From the NCBI GenBank assembly GCA_019120115.1, contig DWVS01000226.1, forward strand, positions 1 through 5,103: a stretch of DNA of 5,103 nucleotides. Reading direction: 5' to 3'. The notes beneath the pieces are model-generated. The model was not told where the DNA came from. It worked only from the letters and a program-made list of their open reading frames with translations, and made no database searches. Source of the stretch: Eisenbergiella intestinigallinarum (GTDB lineage: Bacteria; Bacillota; Clostridia; Lachnospirales; Lachnospiraceae). Positions 1 to 5,056 of the stretch are shown piece by piece; positions within the stretch are counted from its first letter, which is position 1; each line of letters opens with the position of its first letter. The position numbers and the translations under genes are program-made.

Positions 1-15
1 CTCTTTCCTGATCAT
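1..15 (-). CDS. Start of an unidentified operon gene (partial, runs off left edge)
   Basis: A minus-strand ATG at 15-13 opens a frame reading M-I-R-K-E before the window ends. It is preceded by a purine-rich ribosome site, GGAAAGGA (complement of 25-32), with a 9-base spacer. It lies 64 bases downstream of the kinase stop codon, with no terminator hairpin visible between them, so it is probably the third gene of the fuc operon. The operon still lacks a fuculose-phosphate aldolase, a fucose mutarotase and a transporter, and any of these could follow. Five codons cannot distinguish them. The call rests only on the start codon, ribosome site and position. Confidence 0.4.
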
Positions 16-24
16 TTCCGTATT

Positions 25-32
25 TCCTTTCC
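25..32 (-). promoter_or_regulatory. Ribosome binding site for the left-edge gene
   Basis: On the minus strand this reads GGAAAGGA, 9 bases before the ATG at 15-13. It is the main reason for believing that a gene starts at the left edge. Confidence 0.4.
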
Positions 33-79
33 GTATCAGCCTTTAAAATCCGATTATCTTTTAGACCCCGCCGTAGCCT

Positions 80-1585
80 TCAGAGTCTCTGTTTTCCTGC
101 CATTTCCCACCGGCTGATGTTCTCCCGATACCTCTCATACGCTTCCGTCCAGGCCCCGGCATCCTCGGGCTCATATTTCTTCACCGGCTCCGATGCCGCG
201 ATGATGCTTCGAAGTTCAGAAAGACTGCCGATCTGTCCCGCCGCCATGAGCTGAAGGGCGATGTTGCCATAAACGGTGGCTTCCACCGGCCCGGCGCAGA
301 CCGGGCGTGCGCAGGCGTCTGCGGTAAACTGGCAGAGGAGGCCGCTCTGCGTGCCGCCGCCCACCATGTGGATGACCGGATAATCCTTTCCGGTACAGGT
401 GCGGATCTCGTCCAGCGTCAGCCGGTATTTTAATGCCAGGCTCTCATCGATACAGCGCACGATCTGCCCTTCTGTTTCCGGAACGGGCTGGCCCGTCCGC
501 CTGCAGAATTCCCGGATCCGTTCCGGCACGTCTCCTGCGGGTACAAATTCCGGCGCATCGGGATCAATCAGGCTGCGAAACGGCGCTTCTTTTGCCGCCA
601 GCTTTTCCAGCTCTCCGAAGCTGTATTCCTTTCCCTCCCGCATCCACTGACGACGGCTTTCCTGCACCAGCCACAGGCCGATGATATTTTTCAGGAAGGA
701 AATGCGTCCGCCGGCGCCGCCTTCGTTGGCGATATTCAGCCTCCTGCTGTCCTGTGTAATGATGGGAGCCGGCAGTTCCGTTCCAAACAGGCTCCAGGTT
801 CCGCAGCTGATGAAAATGAAATCCTTTTCCTGGGTGGGAACCGCCGCCATGGCGCACTGGGTATCATGTCCCGCGCCTGCCACCACCAGCATCGGCTCCA
901 GGCCCAGCTCCTGTGCGATTTCGGTCCGCAAAGGGGACAACGGCGTTCCGGACGGAGACACGGGAAGAAGAATGTTCCCCGGCAGGTCCAGCGCTTCCAC
1001 CACCTCTTTTGACCAGGTCTTATCCACCGCATTCAGAAGCTGTGTTGTCGATGCAGCGGAATACTCACAGCATTTTTCCCCACAAAGGAAATAATGAAAA
1101 AGATCCGGCATCAAAAGCATGCAGTCCGCACGGTCCAGAAACTCTTTTCTGTTTTGGGCCAGATACAGAAGCTGAAATACCGTATTGATTTCCATAAACT
1201 GCGTGCCGGTGATCTGGTAAAAACGATCCGCATCCAGCAGAGCAAAGCTCTTCTCCAGCATGCCGTTCACCCTTCCGTCCCTGTAGTGCACCGGATTTTC
1301 CAGAAGATATCCCTGCGCATCCAGCAGGCCGAAGTCCACCCCCCAGGTGTCCACGCTGATGCTGTCCACCTTTCCGCATTTTTTTGATTTCAGAAGTCCC
1401 TGTTTGATCTCGTGGAACAGACGAAGGAAGTCCCAGTACATCGTTCCTCCAAGCGTAACCGGATCGTTGGAAAAACGATGCAGCTCCTCCACGCTTATTT
1501 TTTCTCCGTCAAAGCTTCCTGCCATCACTCTGCCGCTGGAAGCGCCCAGATCGACGGCAAGCATCTTTTTATCTGTTTTTTTCAT
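80..1585 (-). CDS. fucK: Rhamnulokinase-family (FGGY) sugar kinase, probable L-fuculokinase
   Basis: This cytoplasmic ATP-dependent sugar kinase is predicted to convert L-fuculose to L-fuculose 1-phosphate, the step after FucI. The protein is 501 residues, close to E. coli RhaB (489). The N-terminal FGGY lobe has the phosphate-binding motif DLGASSGR (residues 12-19) and DTWGVDFGLLD (79-89). AGAGHDTQCA (236-245) carries the expected catalytic base Asp241. CGTWSLFG (261-268) and the C-terminal GGGTQSGLLCQ (409-419) match the ATP-binding lobe of RhaB-type kinases. By sequence it belongs to the RhaB branch rather than the E. coli FucK branch; the fuculokinase role is inferred from the adjacent fucI. 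The frame extends upstream to 1642, but that extension runs through a terminator hairpin. The ATG at 1585-1583 has AGGAAAGGAG 11 bases upstream and gives the family's usual start just before the phosphate loop. No frameshift or missing motif is seen. Rhamnulokinase is the alternative function. Confidence 0.9.
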   Translation of the reverse strand: MKKTDKKMLAVDLGASSGRVMAGSFDGEKISVEELHRFSNDPVTLGGTMYWDFLRLFHEIKQGLLKSKKCGKVDSISVDTWGVDFGLLDAQGYLLENPVHYRDGRVNGMLEKSFALLDADRFYQITGTQFMEINTVFQLLYLAQNRKEFLDRADCMLLMPDLFHYFLCGEKCCEYSAASTTQLLNAVDKTWSKEVVEALDLPGNILLPVSPSGTPLSPLRTEIAQELGLEPMLVVAGAGHDTQCAMAAVPTQEKDFIFISCGTWSLFGTELPAPIITQDSRRLNIANEGGAGGRISFLKNIIGLWLVQESRRQWMREGKEYSFGELEKLAAKEAPFRSLIDPDAPEFVPAGDVPERIREFCRRTGQPVPETEGQIVRCIDESLALKYRLTLDEIRTCTGKDYPVIHMVGGGTQSGLLCQFTADACARPVCAGPVEATVYGNIALQLMAAGQIGSLSELRSIIAASEPVKKYEPEDAGAWTEAYERYRENISRWEMAGKQRL

Positions 1586-1596
1586 TTTTCCGGCGT

Positions 1597-1606
1597 CTCC
1601 TTTCCT
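1597..1606 (-). promoter_or_regulatory. Ribosome binding site deciding the kinase start
   Basis: The minus strand reads AGGAAAGGAG, 11 bases before the ATG at 1585-1583. It begins only 3 bases after the U-tract of the intergenic terminator, so a read-through transcript exposes it immediately. No comparable site precedes the in-frame ATG at 1642. Confidence 0.7.
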
Positions 1607-1609
1607 GTT

Positions 1610-1658
1610 AAAAAAGGGGCCGTGCATACGGCAGTTCACCATATACCGGCCCTTTTTT
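1610..1658 (-). terminator. Intrinsic terminator/attenuator between fucI and the kinase
   Basis: Read on the minus strand, AAAAAAGGG and CCG (1658-1650 and 1649-1647) pair with CGG and CCCUUUUUU (1622-1620 and 1618-1610). The single C at 1619 is bulged. The hairpin interior can form a second stem of about 8 pairs, including GU pairs, around an AAC loop. The 3' arm ends in six U residues. It begins 23 bases after the fucI stop. The A-tract/T-tract symmetry means it could also terminate on the plus strand, but no plus-strand gene approaches it. Because the kinase follows within 25 bases and has its own ribosome site, partial termination that lowers kinase expression relative to fucI is the likeliest role (inference). 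Confidence 0.75.
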
Positions 1659-1681
1659 CTTATCTTTCCTGACTGCTCTTT

Positions 1682-3475
1682 TTATTTATACAGCGGTCCG
1701 TACGCGGCGCATGCTCTGTAATCCTGTCCTTCCTTGTCCATGCCGAAGGCATTCCAGGCGGACGGGCGGAAAATCTTTTCTTCCGGAACGTTATGCATGC
1801 TCACCGGAATCCGGAGCATGGAGCACATGGTGATCAGATCCGCACCGATATGTCCATAGCTGATCGCTCCATGGTTGGCGCCCCAGTTGTTCATCACATC
1901 ATAAGCCGTTTTGAAGGCTCCCTTTCCAGTGGTTCTGGGTGCGAACCAGGTGCACGGCCAGGTGTAGTCCGTTCTCTTCCAGAGCTTGTCGGTCACCTCT
2001 GCCGGAAGCTTCACCGTCCAGCCCTCTGCGATCTGAAGTACAGGTCCAAGGCCCTTCACCAGATTCAGACGGATCATGGTAACAGGCATTTCCGCTTCGG
2101 TCACAAAACGGGAGGAATATCCGCCTCCGCGGAAGTATCCGAAGTCCGCCTCGTTCCAGGTGGTAGCTCCCATGATGGCCTTCTGATCCTCTTCGGTGAT
2201 TTCATACCAGGGCTTCATCACATTGTTTCCATCCGCATCCTTCGCCTGTCCATTGGCATCCAGGCAGGCCGCTCCGGAATTGATCAGGTGAATGAATCCG
2301 CCCGCTTCCTTCGCAACGCCTTCCACCTCGTATCCCGTGGCCTTCTTCACCGCCTCAGGGCTCCAGTAGGTACGCACATCCGCAAAAATCTGCGCCCGGT
2401 TGGTCAGAAGCTTCATGAACAGCATGCCGAGACCGTTCAGCACATCGTTTTCCGTTGCCAGCACATAAGGCTCTCTCGCACCGTTCCAGTCAAAGGAGGT
2501 ATTCAGCATGGCCTCCGCGAAATCTGCATTGGGATAAAAGTCCGTCCACTGACGCTGTCCCTGGAAGCCCGCTGCGATGGCGTTGTGGCCAACCATTTCT
2601 TCTTCGCGTCCTTCAGGAAGGTTCTTGTTGCCGTTCATCAGATCCTTGATGATGCACATCATCTTCACGACGAACTCCCAGTCCTTATCCTTCTCTTCTC
2701 TGTTTTTCTGCACCGATTCCGGATTCTTGTCAAAGCCTTCGATGCAGTTTGCCTTCGTCCAGGCCAGCGCCTTTTCAAACTCCGCCTGATCGTAGATGCC
2801 CTCTGTCATGCGGCGGATGATTTCCACCTCGTCCACGGACTCCACGCGCATGCCAAGATATTCTTCAATAAAAGCGGGATCGATGATGGAACCGCCGATT
2901 CCCATGCAGATGGAACCGATCTGCAGGTAGGATTTTCCCCGCATGGTGGCAACGGCAACCGCCGCCCGGCCAAAGCGCAGCAGCTTCTCCGCCACATCCT
3001 CCGGGATCTCCGTTTCATCCATATCCTGTACATCATGTCCGTAAATGCCGAAAGCGGGAAGTCCCTTCTGCGCATGGGTGGCCAGCACGCTCGCCAGATA
3101 TACCGCGCCGGGACGCTCCGTTCCGTTAAATCCCCACACGCCCTTGATCGTCTTGGGATCCATATCCATGGTCTCTGCTCCGTAGCACCAGCAGGGCGTA
3201 ACCGTCAGCGTAATATCCACGCCCGCCTTCCGGAACTTGTCCGCGCAGGCGGCCGCCTCTCCCACACGACCGATGGTGGTGTCCGCGATGATTACCTTCA
3301 CCGGCTCCCCATTGGAATAACGCAGATTCTCGGTAAACAGTTTCGCCGCAGACTTCGCCATGTTCATCGTCTGCTCCTCCAGCGACTCTCTTACCTTCAG
3401 ATAACCCCTTCTGCCGTCAATCGTCGGACGGATTCCGATCACCGGATAGTCCCCCACATACCTGTTTTCTGCCAT
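1682..3475 (-). CDS. fucI: L-fucose isomerase
   Basis: This is a cytoplasmic Mn-dependent ketol isomerase that converts L-fucose to L-fuculose (and D-arabinose to D-ribulose), the first intracellular step of fucose breakdown. The protein is 597 residues, against 591 for E. coli FucI, and full length. The N-terminal motif IGIRPTIDGRRGY is at residues 13-25. The metal ligands known from E. coli (Glu337, Asp361, His528) align with Glu342 in ATEND, Asp366 in FADVRTYW and His535 in NWGANHG. The first two keep their 24-residue spacing. The C-terminus (PSAWNAFGMD...YGPLYK) is characteristic of the family. The start at 3475 is chosen because GGAGG lies 5 bases upstream; in-frame starts at 3505 (GTG) and 3487 (ATG) lack a comparable site. 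It is the first gene of the leftward operon and has a leader of about 100 bases. The identification is firm and nothing unusual is seen in the protein. Confidence 0.98.
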   Translation of the reverse strand: MAENRYVGDYPVIGIRPTIDGRRGYLKVRESLEEQTMNMAKSAAKLFTENLRYSNGEPVKVIIADTTIGRVGEAAACADKFRKAGVDITLTVTPCWCYGAETMDMDPKTIKGVWGFNGTERPGAVYLASVLATHAQKGLPAFGIYGHDVQDMDETEIPEDVAEKLLRFGRAAVAVATMRGKSYLQIGSICMGIGGSIIDPAFIEEYLGMRVESVDEVEIIRRMTEGIYDQAEFEKALAWTKANCIEGFDKNPESVQKNREEKDKDWEFVVKMMCIIKDLMNGNKNLPEGREEEMVGHNAIAAGFQGQRQWTDFYPNADFAEAMLNTSFDWNGAREPYVLATENDVLNGLGMLFMKLLTNRAQIFADVRTYWSPEAVKKATGYEVEGVAKEAGGFIHLINSGAACLDANGQAKDADGNNVMKPWYEITEEDQKAIMGATTWNEADFGYFRGGGYSSRFVTEAEMPVTMIRLNLVKGLGPVLQIAEGWTVKLPAEVTDKLWKRTDYTWPCTWFAPRTTGKGAFKTAYDVMNNWGANHGAISYGHIGADLITMCSMLRIPVSMHNVPEEKIFRPSAWNAFGMDKEGQDYRACAAYGPLYK

Positions 3476-3480
3476 TTTTT

Positions 3481-3485
3481 CCTCC
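3481..3485 (-). promoter_or_regulatory. Ribosome binding site of fucI
   Basis: GGAGG on the minus strand, 5 bases before the ATG at 3475-3473. It fixes the fucI start against the alternatives at 3487 and 3505, and it actually overlaps the 3487 ATG codon region. Confidence 0.85.
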
Positions 3486-3492
3486 ATTTCTG

Positions 3493-3543
3493 CCTGTAAC
3501 GGCACTTAAAGCTTTGCTTTGCCGCCCACAGGCGGCGCCCTGT
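3493..3543 (-). promoter_or_regulatory. fucI leader with competing hairpins
   Basis: In the minus-strand leader RNA, GCCGCC and GGCGGC (3536-3531 and 3526-3521) form a perfect 6-bp stem with a UGUG loop. The same stretch contains ACAGG (3543-3539) and CCUGU (3532-3528), which can pair with each other and so exclude that stem. CCUGU could also pair with a second ACAGG (3497-3493) just upstream of the ribosome site. This is alternative pairing seen in sequence only; it resembles no riboswitch class I know. The 6-bp hairpin is solid, and a switching role is speculative. Confidence 0.35.
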
Positions 3544-3584
3544 TTTACTCTCTTCTTTTTTGAAGTCCGTTTTCCTATGTCACC

Positions 3585-3593
3585 AGTATAACA
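3585..3593 (-). promoter_or_regulatory. Probable fucI operon promoter (extended -10)
   Basis: The minus strand reads TGT-TATACT (3593-3585), an extended -10 element of TGn plus a hexamer one base from TATAAT. The start of transcription would fall near 3578, giving a leader of about 100 bases. At a 17-base spacer the -35 position (3613-3608) reads AGGAAA, which does not resemble TTGACA. A good -10 without a -35 fits a promoter that depends on an activator, and an AraC-type regulator is encoded divergently next door. Confidence 0.5.
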
Positions 3594-3623
3594 TTGCCCC
3601 CTCCCCTTTTCCTGTGATATAAT
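3594..3623 (+). promoter_or_regulatory. Probable promoter for the hicB-like/araC transcript
   Basis: TATAAT at 3618-3623 is a perfect -10 and is preceded by TGA (3615-3617), making an extended -10. TTGCCC at 3594-3599 matches 4 of 6 positions of the -35 with an 18-base spacer. Transcription would begin near 3630, leaving a leader of roughly 314 bases before the first gene. Its -35 directly abuts the fucI -10 on the other strand, so the two promoters share DNA and should compete for polymerase. The element is seen directly; activity is inferred. Confidence 0.55.
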
Positions 3624-3662
3624 GGCATAAAATATAAAGATATTCACCTCTACGAGCCGGGC

Positions 3663-3724
3663 ATCCGTAAGCCTTCAGAGCCAAAGGGAAACTCGTTTTC
3701 CTTTGGTTTTGAAGGCTTACGGAT
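3663..3724 (+). repeat. 62-base near-perfect inverted repeat (long hairpin)
   Basis: ATCCGTAAGCCTTC (3663-3676) pairs perfectly with GAAGGCTTACGGAT (3711-3724). The stem continues through AGAG/TTTT, CCAAAGG (3681-3687) with CCTTTGG (3700-3706), and GAAA/TTTT, to a CTCG loop at 3692-3695: 29 pairs in all. Three of these pairs are G-U in plus-strand RNA (3678/3709, 3680/3707, 3688/3699) and would be C-A mismatches in minus-strand RNA. The structure therefore fits rightward transcription better, matching the promoter at 3594-3623. No U-tract follows it on either strand, so it is not an intrinsic terminator. It lies immediately before the tandem 65-base repeats. Confidence 0.8.
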
Positions 3725-3730
3725 ATGCGG

Positions 3731-3795
3731 CGACAGCCGCGAAGCGAAGGGCCGCAGGCCCTGAGCCTGCCCGGCGGATTTCCGGTTTTGATACC
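3731..3795 (+). repeat. 65-base structured repeat, copy 1
   Basis: This unit recurs at 3810-3874 with 62 of 65 bases identical. It contains a small hairpin with its 5' flank (GCGGC 3727-3731, GACA loop, GCCGC 3736-3740). It then has AGGGCC/GGCCCT around a GCA loop (3748-3762), and CCGG/CCGG (3771-3774 and 3782-3785) followed by four T residues. No coding role is supported: the 79-base period is not a multiple of three, so any frame reads the two copies differently. Confidence 0.85.
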
Positions 3796-3809
3796 TTCCG
3801 TACAGGCTA

Positions 3810-3874
3810 CGACAGCCGCGAAGCGAAGGGCCAAAGGCCCTGAGCCTGCCCGGCGGATTTCCGGTTTTCATACC
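3810..3874 (+). repeat. 65-base structured repeat, copy 2
   Basis: This is the second copy, 79 bases after the first, with a 14-base spacer between copies. Two of the three differences fall in the loop of the central hairpin (GCA at 3754-3756 becomes AAA at 3833-3835), leaving the six-pair stem intact. The third is G3790 to C3869 near the end. The 5' hairpin also survives in altered form (GGCT 3805-3808 with AGCC 3814-3817). This pattern suggests the RNA or cruciform structure is preserved. Confidence 0.85.
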
Positions 3875-3910
3875 CCAAAACGAAAACGTCTGCTTTTGTT
3901 TCTGTTTTTA

Positions 3911-3929
3911 TGATAAAAAAGGTTATCGA
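3911..3929. promoter_or_regulatory. Small inverted repeat upstream of hicB-like gene (possible operator)
   Basis: GATAA (3912-3916) and TTATC (3923-3927) form an inverted repeat with a 6-base centre, ending 7 bases before the GAGGAG ribosome site. Antitoxins of the HicB type often repress their own operon through a palindrome at this position. The HicB here lacks the DNA-binding domain, so the site may be a relic or may bind something else. Five-base arms in AT-rich DNA can also arise by chance. Confidence 0.25.
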
Positions 3930-3933
3930 ACGC

Positions 3934-3939
3934 GAGGAG
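3934..3939 (+). promoter_or_regulatory. Ribosome binding site of hicB-like gene
   Basis: GAGGAG followed by a 4-base spacer (TCAA) and ATG at 3944. The motif is strong with a slightly short spacing, and it supports real translation of the small gene. Confidence 0.75.
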
Positions 3940-3943
3940 TCAA

Positions 3944-4183
3944 ATGAAAAAAACACTGAATGATTATCTCAAGCTCCCTTATCGGATGGAATTTGTCCGG
4001 GATGGGACAGAAGGCGGTTATGTCGTATCCTTTCCAGATCTTCCCGGCTGCATCACATGCGGCGAAAATCTGACAGCCGCCGCGGCCAATGCCGGGGATG
4101 CAAAAAAAGCGTGGCTGGAAGCCGCGCTTGCAGAAGGCCTTTCCATTCCCGAGCCCAATGGTTTGAAAAAAATCTTTAAGTGA
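3944..4183 (+). CDS. Orphan HicB-like protein lacking the C-terminal DNA-binding domain
   Basis: The protein is 79 residues. Residues 1-65 match the HicB-like antitoxin fold: NDYLKLPYRMEF (6-17), GGYVVSFPDLPGC (24-36), and the helix NAGDAKKAWLEAAL (49-62). In HicAB modules this domain binds and neutralises the HicA mRNA-cleaving toxin. Relatives I recall of this subtype (beginning KTL..Y..LPY.ME) continue past IPEP into a ribbon-helix-helix domain of about 50 residues. Here the frame ends soon after IPEP (68-71) with NGLKKIFK and a stop, and no remnant of the missing domain follows. No HicA-like frame is present on either side. The stop is 9 bases before the araC start, and the araC ribosome site overlaps this stop, so the two genes are co-transcribed and probably translationally coupled. 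It may be a decayed antitoxin or a repurposed protein-binding domain; the function is unknown. Confidence 0.75.
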   Translation: MKKTLNDYLKLPYRMEFVRDGTEGGYVVSFPDLPGCITCGENLTAAAANAGDAKKAWLEAALAEGLSIPEPNGLKKIFK

Positions 4184-4185
4184 GG
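4182..4185 (+). promoter_or_regulatory. Ribosome binding site of araC overlapping the hicB stop
   Basis: GAGG, 7 bases before the ATG at 4193, overlaps the TGA stop (4181-4183) of the upstream gene. This arrangement usually means that translation of the second gene depends partly on ribosomes finishing the first. Confidence 0.6.
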
Positions 4186-4192
4186 CTTTTCT

Positions 4193-5050
4193 ATGCATTA
4201 TCTTGATTATAACGAAAAAATCAACCACGGCACACCGGATTTTCCCATCGCGTTCTATCATGTGGACGAGCATCATCCGCGCTATGCCATGCCGTTTCAC
4301 TGGCATAAGGAAATGGAGCTCATCCGCATTCTGGAAGGCTCCATTACCATTTCTCTGGATTCGGTTTTTCTCACCGCCCGTGCCGGGGATCTGATTCTGA
4401 TCGAGGAAGGGGTCATCCACGGCGGCACGCCTGAGCATTGTGTCTATGAATGTGCGGTCTTTGATCCCAACATACTTGCGCACACGGACGCCTGCAAGCG
4501 CTATGTCCGCCTGACGACCCGTCATCAGATTCAATTATATAACTATTTTCAGGCGGACGATCCCCGTTCTGCCCCGCTTCTTGCCGCTGCGGAAAGGCTG
4601 TTCCCCGCTATCCGCTGGCCCCATGCCGGAAGCGAGCTTCTCACTCTGGGCGCCCTGTATGAATTCTTCGGCCGTCTTTTTGAGGGGGAGCTTTACAGCG
4701 AGTCACGGGAAGAATCTGTCAGCCTGCGGCGGAAGATGGATGTGCTCAAGCCCGTTCTGGAATACATCGACGCCAATTACGCCTCCCCCATCACCCTCTC
4801 TGACCTTTCGCGGCTGGCGGGGATGAGTTCCAAGTATTTCTGCCGTTTTTTCCGGGCGGCCCTGCACCGCACACCCGTGGACTATCTGAACTATTACCGG
4901 ATCGAACGCGCCTGCCACATCCTTACCACCACGGAACTCCCGGTGACGGAGGTGGCCTACCGCTGCGGCTTCAATGACAGCAGCTATTTCGTGAAAACCT
5001 TCCGCAAATATATGGGAATAACGCCGCGCGCTTATGCGCACAGGAGTTGA
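4193..5050 (+). CDS. AraC-family transcriptional regulator with cupin sensor domain
   Basis: This 285-residue cytoplasmic DNA-binding regulator is probably the activator of the divergent fuc operon (inferred from position). The N-terminal half is a cupin-type ligand domain. HWHKEMEL (residues 36-43) gives the H-x-H-x3-E set His36, His38 and Glu42, followed by the GSITISLD strand, the AGDLILIEEGVIHG turn (64-77) and His76. The C-terminal 100 residues carry two helix-turn-helix motifs. The first covers LSDLSRLAGMSSKYFCRFFR (202-221). The second, TEVAYRCGFNDSSYFVKTFR (252-271), continues into KYMGITPRAY, the AraC signature end. Length and domain order are normal for this group. It lies directly downstream of the HicB-like gene. 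The ligand is not evident from sequence; L-fucose or L-fuculose 1-phosphate are the natural guesses. Confidence 0.93.
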   Translation: MHYLDYNEKINHGTPDFPIAFYHVDEHHPRYAMPFHWHKEMELIRILEGSITISLDSVFLTARAGDLILIEEGVIHGGTPEHCVYECAVFDPNILAHTDACKRYVRLTTRHQIQLYNYFQADDPRSAPLLAAAERLFPAIRWPHAGSELLTLGALYEFFGRLFEGELYSESREESVSLRRKMDVLKPVLEYIDANYASPITLSDLSRLAGMSSKYFCRFFRAALHRTPVDYLNYYRIERACHILTTTELPVTEVAYRCGFNDSSYFVKTFRKYMGITPRAYAHRS

Positions 5051-5056
5051 TTTTTT

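Noticed and set aside
1793..3499. A 568-codon open frame on the plus strand, antisense to fucI
   Set aside because: It is a shadow of the GC-rich fucI gene. Its translation is rich in His and Arg with no recognisable domain, and fucI on the other strand is a complete, motif-perfect enzyme.
3731..3874. The two repeat copies as a CRISPR array
   Set aside because: There are only two copies. The repeat is 65 bases with a 14-base spacer, outside normal CRISPR dimensions, and no cas genes are present.
3880..3894. Candidate catabolite-repression (cre) site ACGAAAACGTCTGCT upstream of the hicB-like gene
   Set aside because: It has two mismatches to the loose consensus, one at the normally invariant T. 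It is far from both promoters, and too weak to call.
3878..3901. AAAC-AAAA / TTTTGTTT hairpin followed by a T-rich stretch before the hicB-like gene
   Set aside because: The stem is almost entirely A-T with a bulge and would be unstable. It is probably just low-complexity AT-rich DNA.
3580..3913. Small open frames on both strands through the tandem repeats, some with repeated peptide stretches
   Set aside because: The repeat period is 79 bases, not a multiple of three, so the copies fall in different frames. The bases are better explained by hairpin structure.
3923..4534. A 203-codon minus-strand open frame across the hicB-like and araC starts
   Set aside because: It lies antisense to two convincing genes with good ribosome sites, and has no recognisable family or ribosome site of its own.
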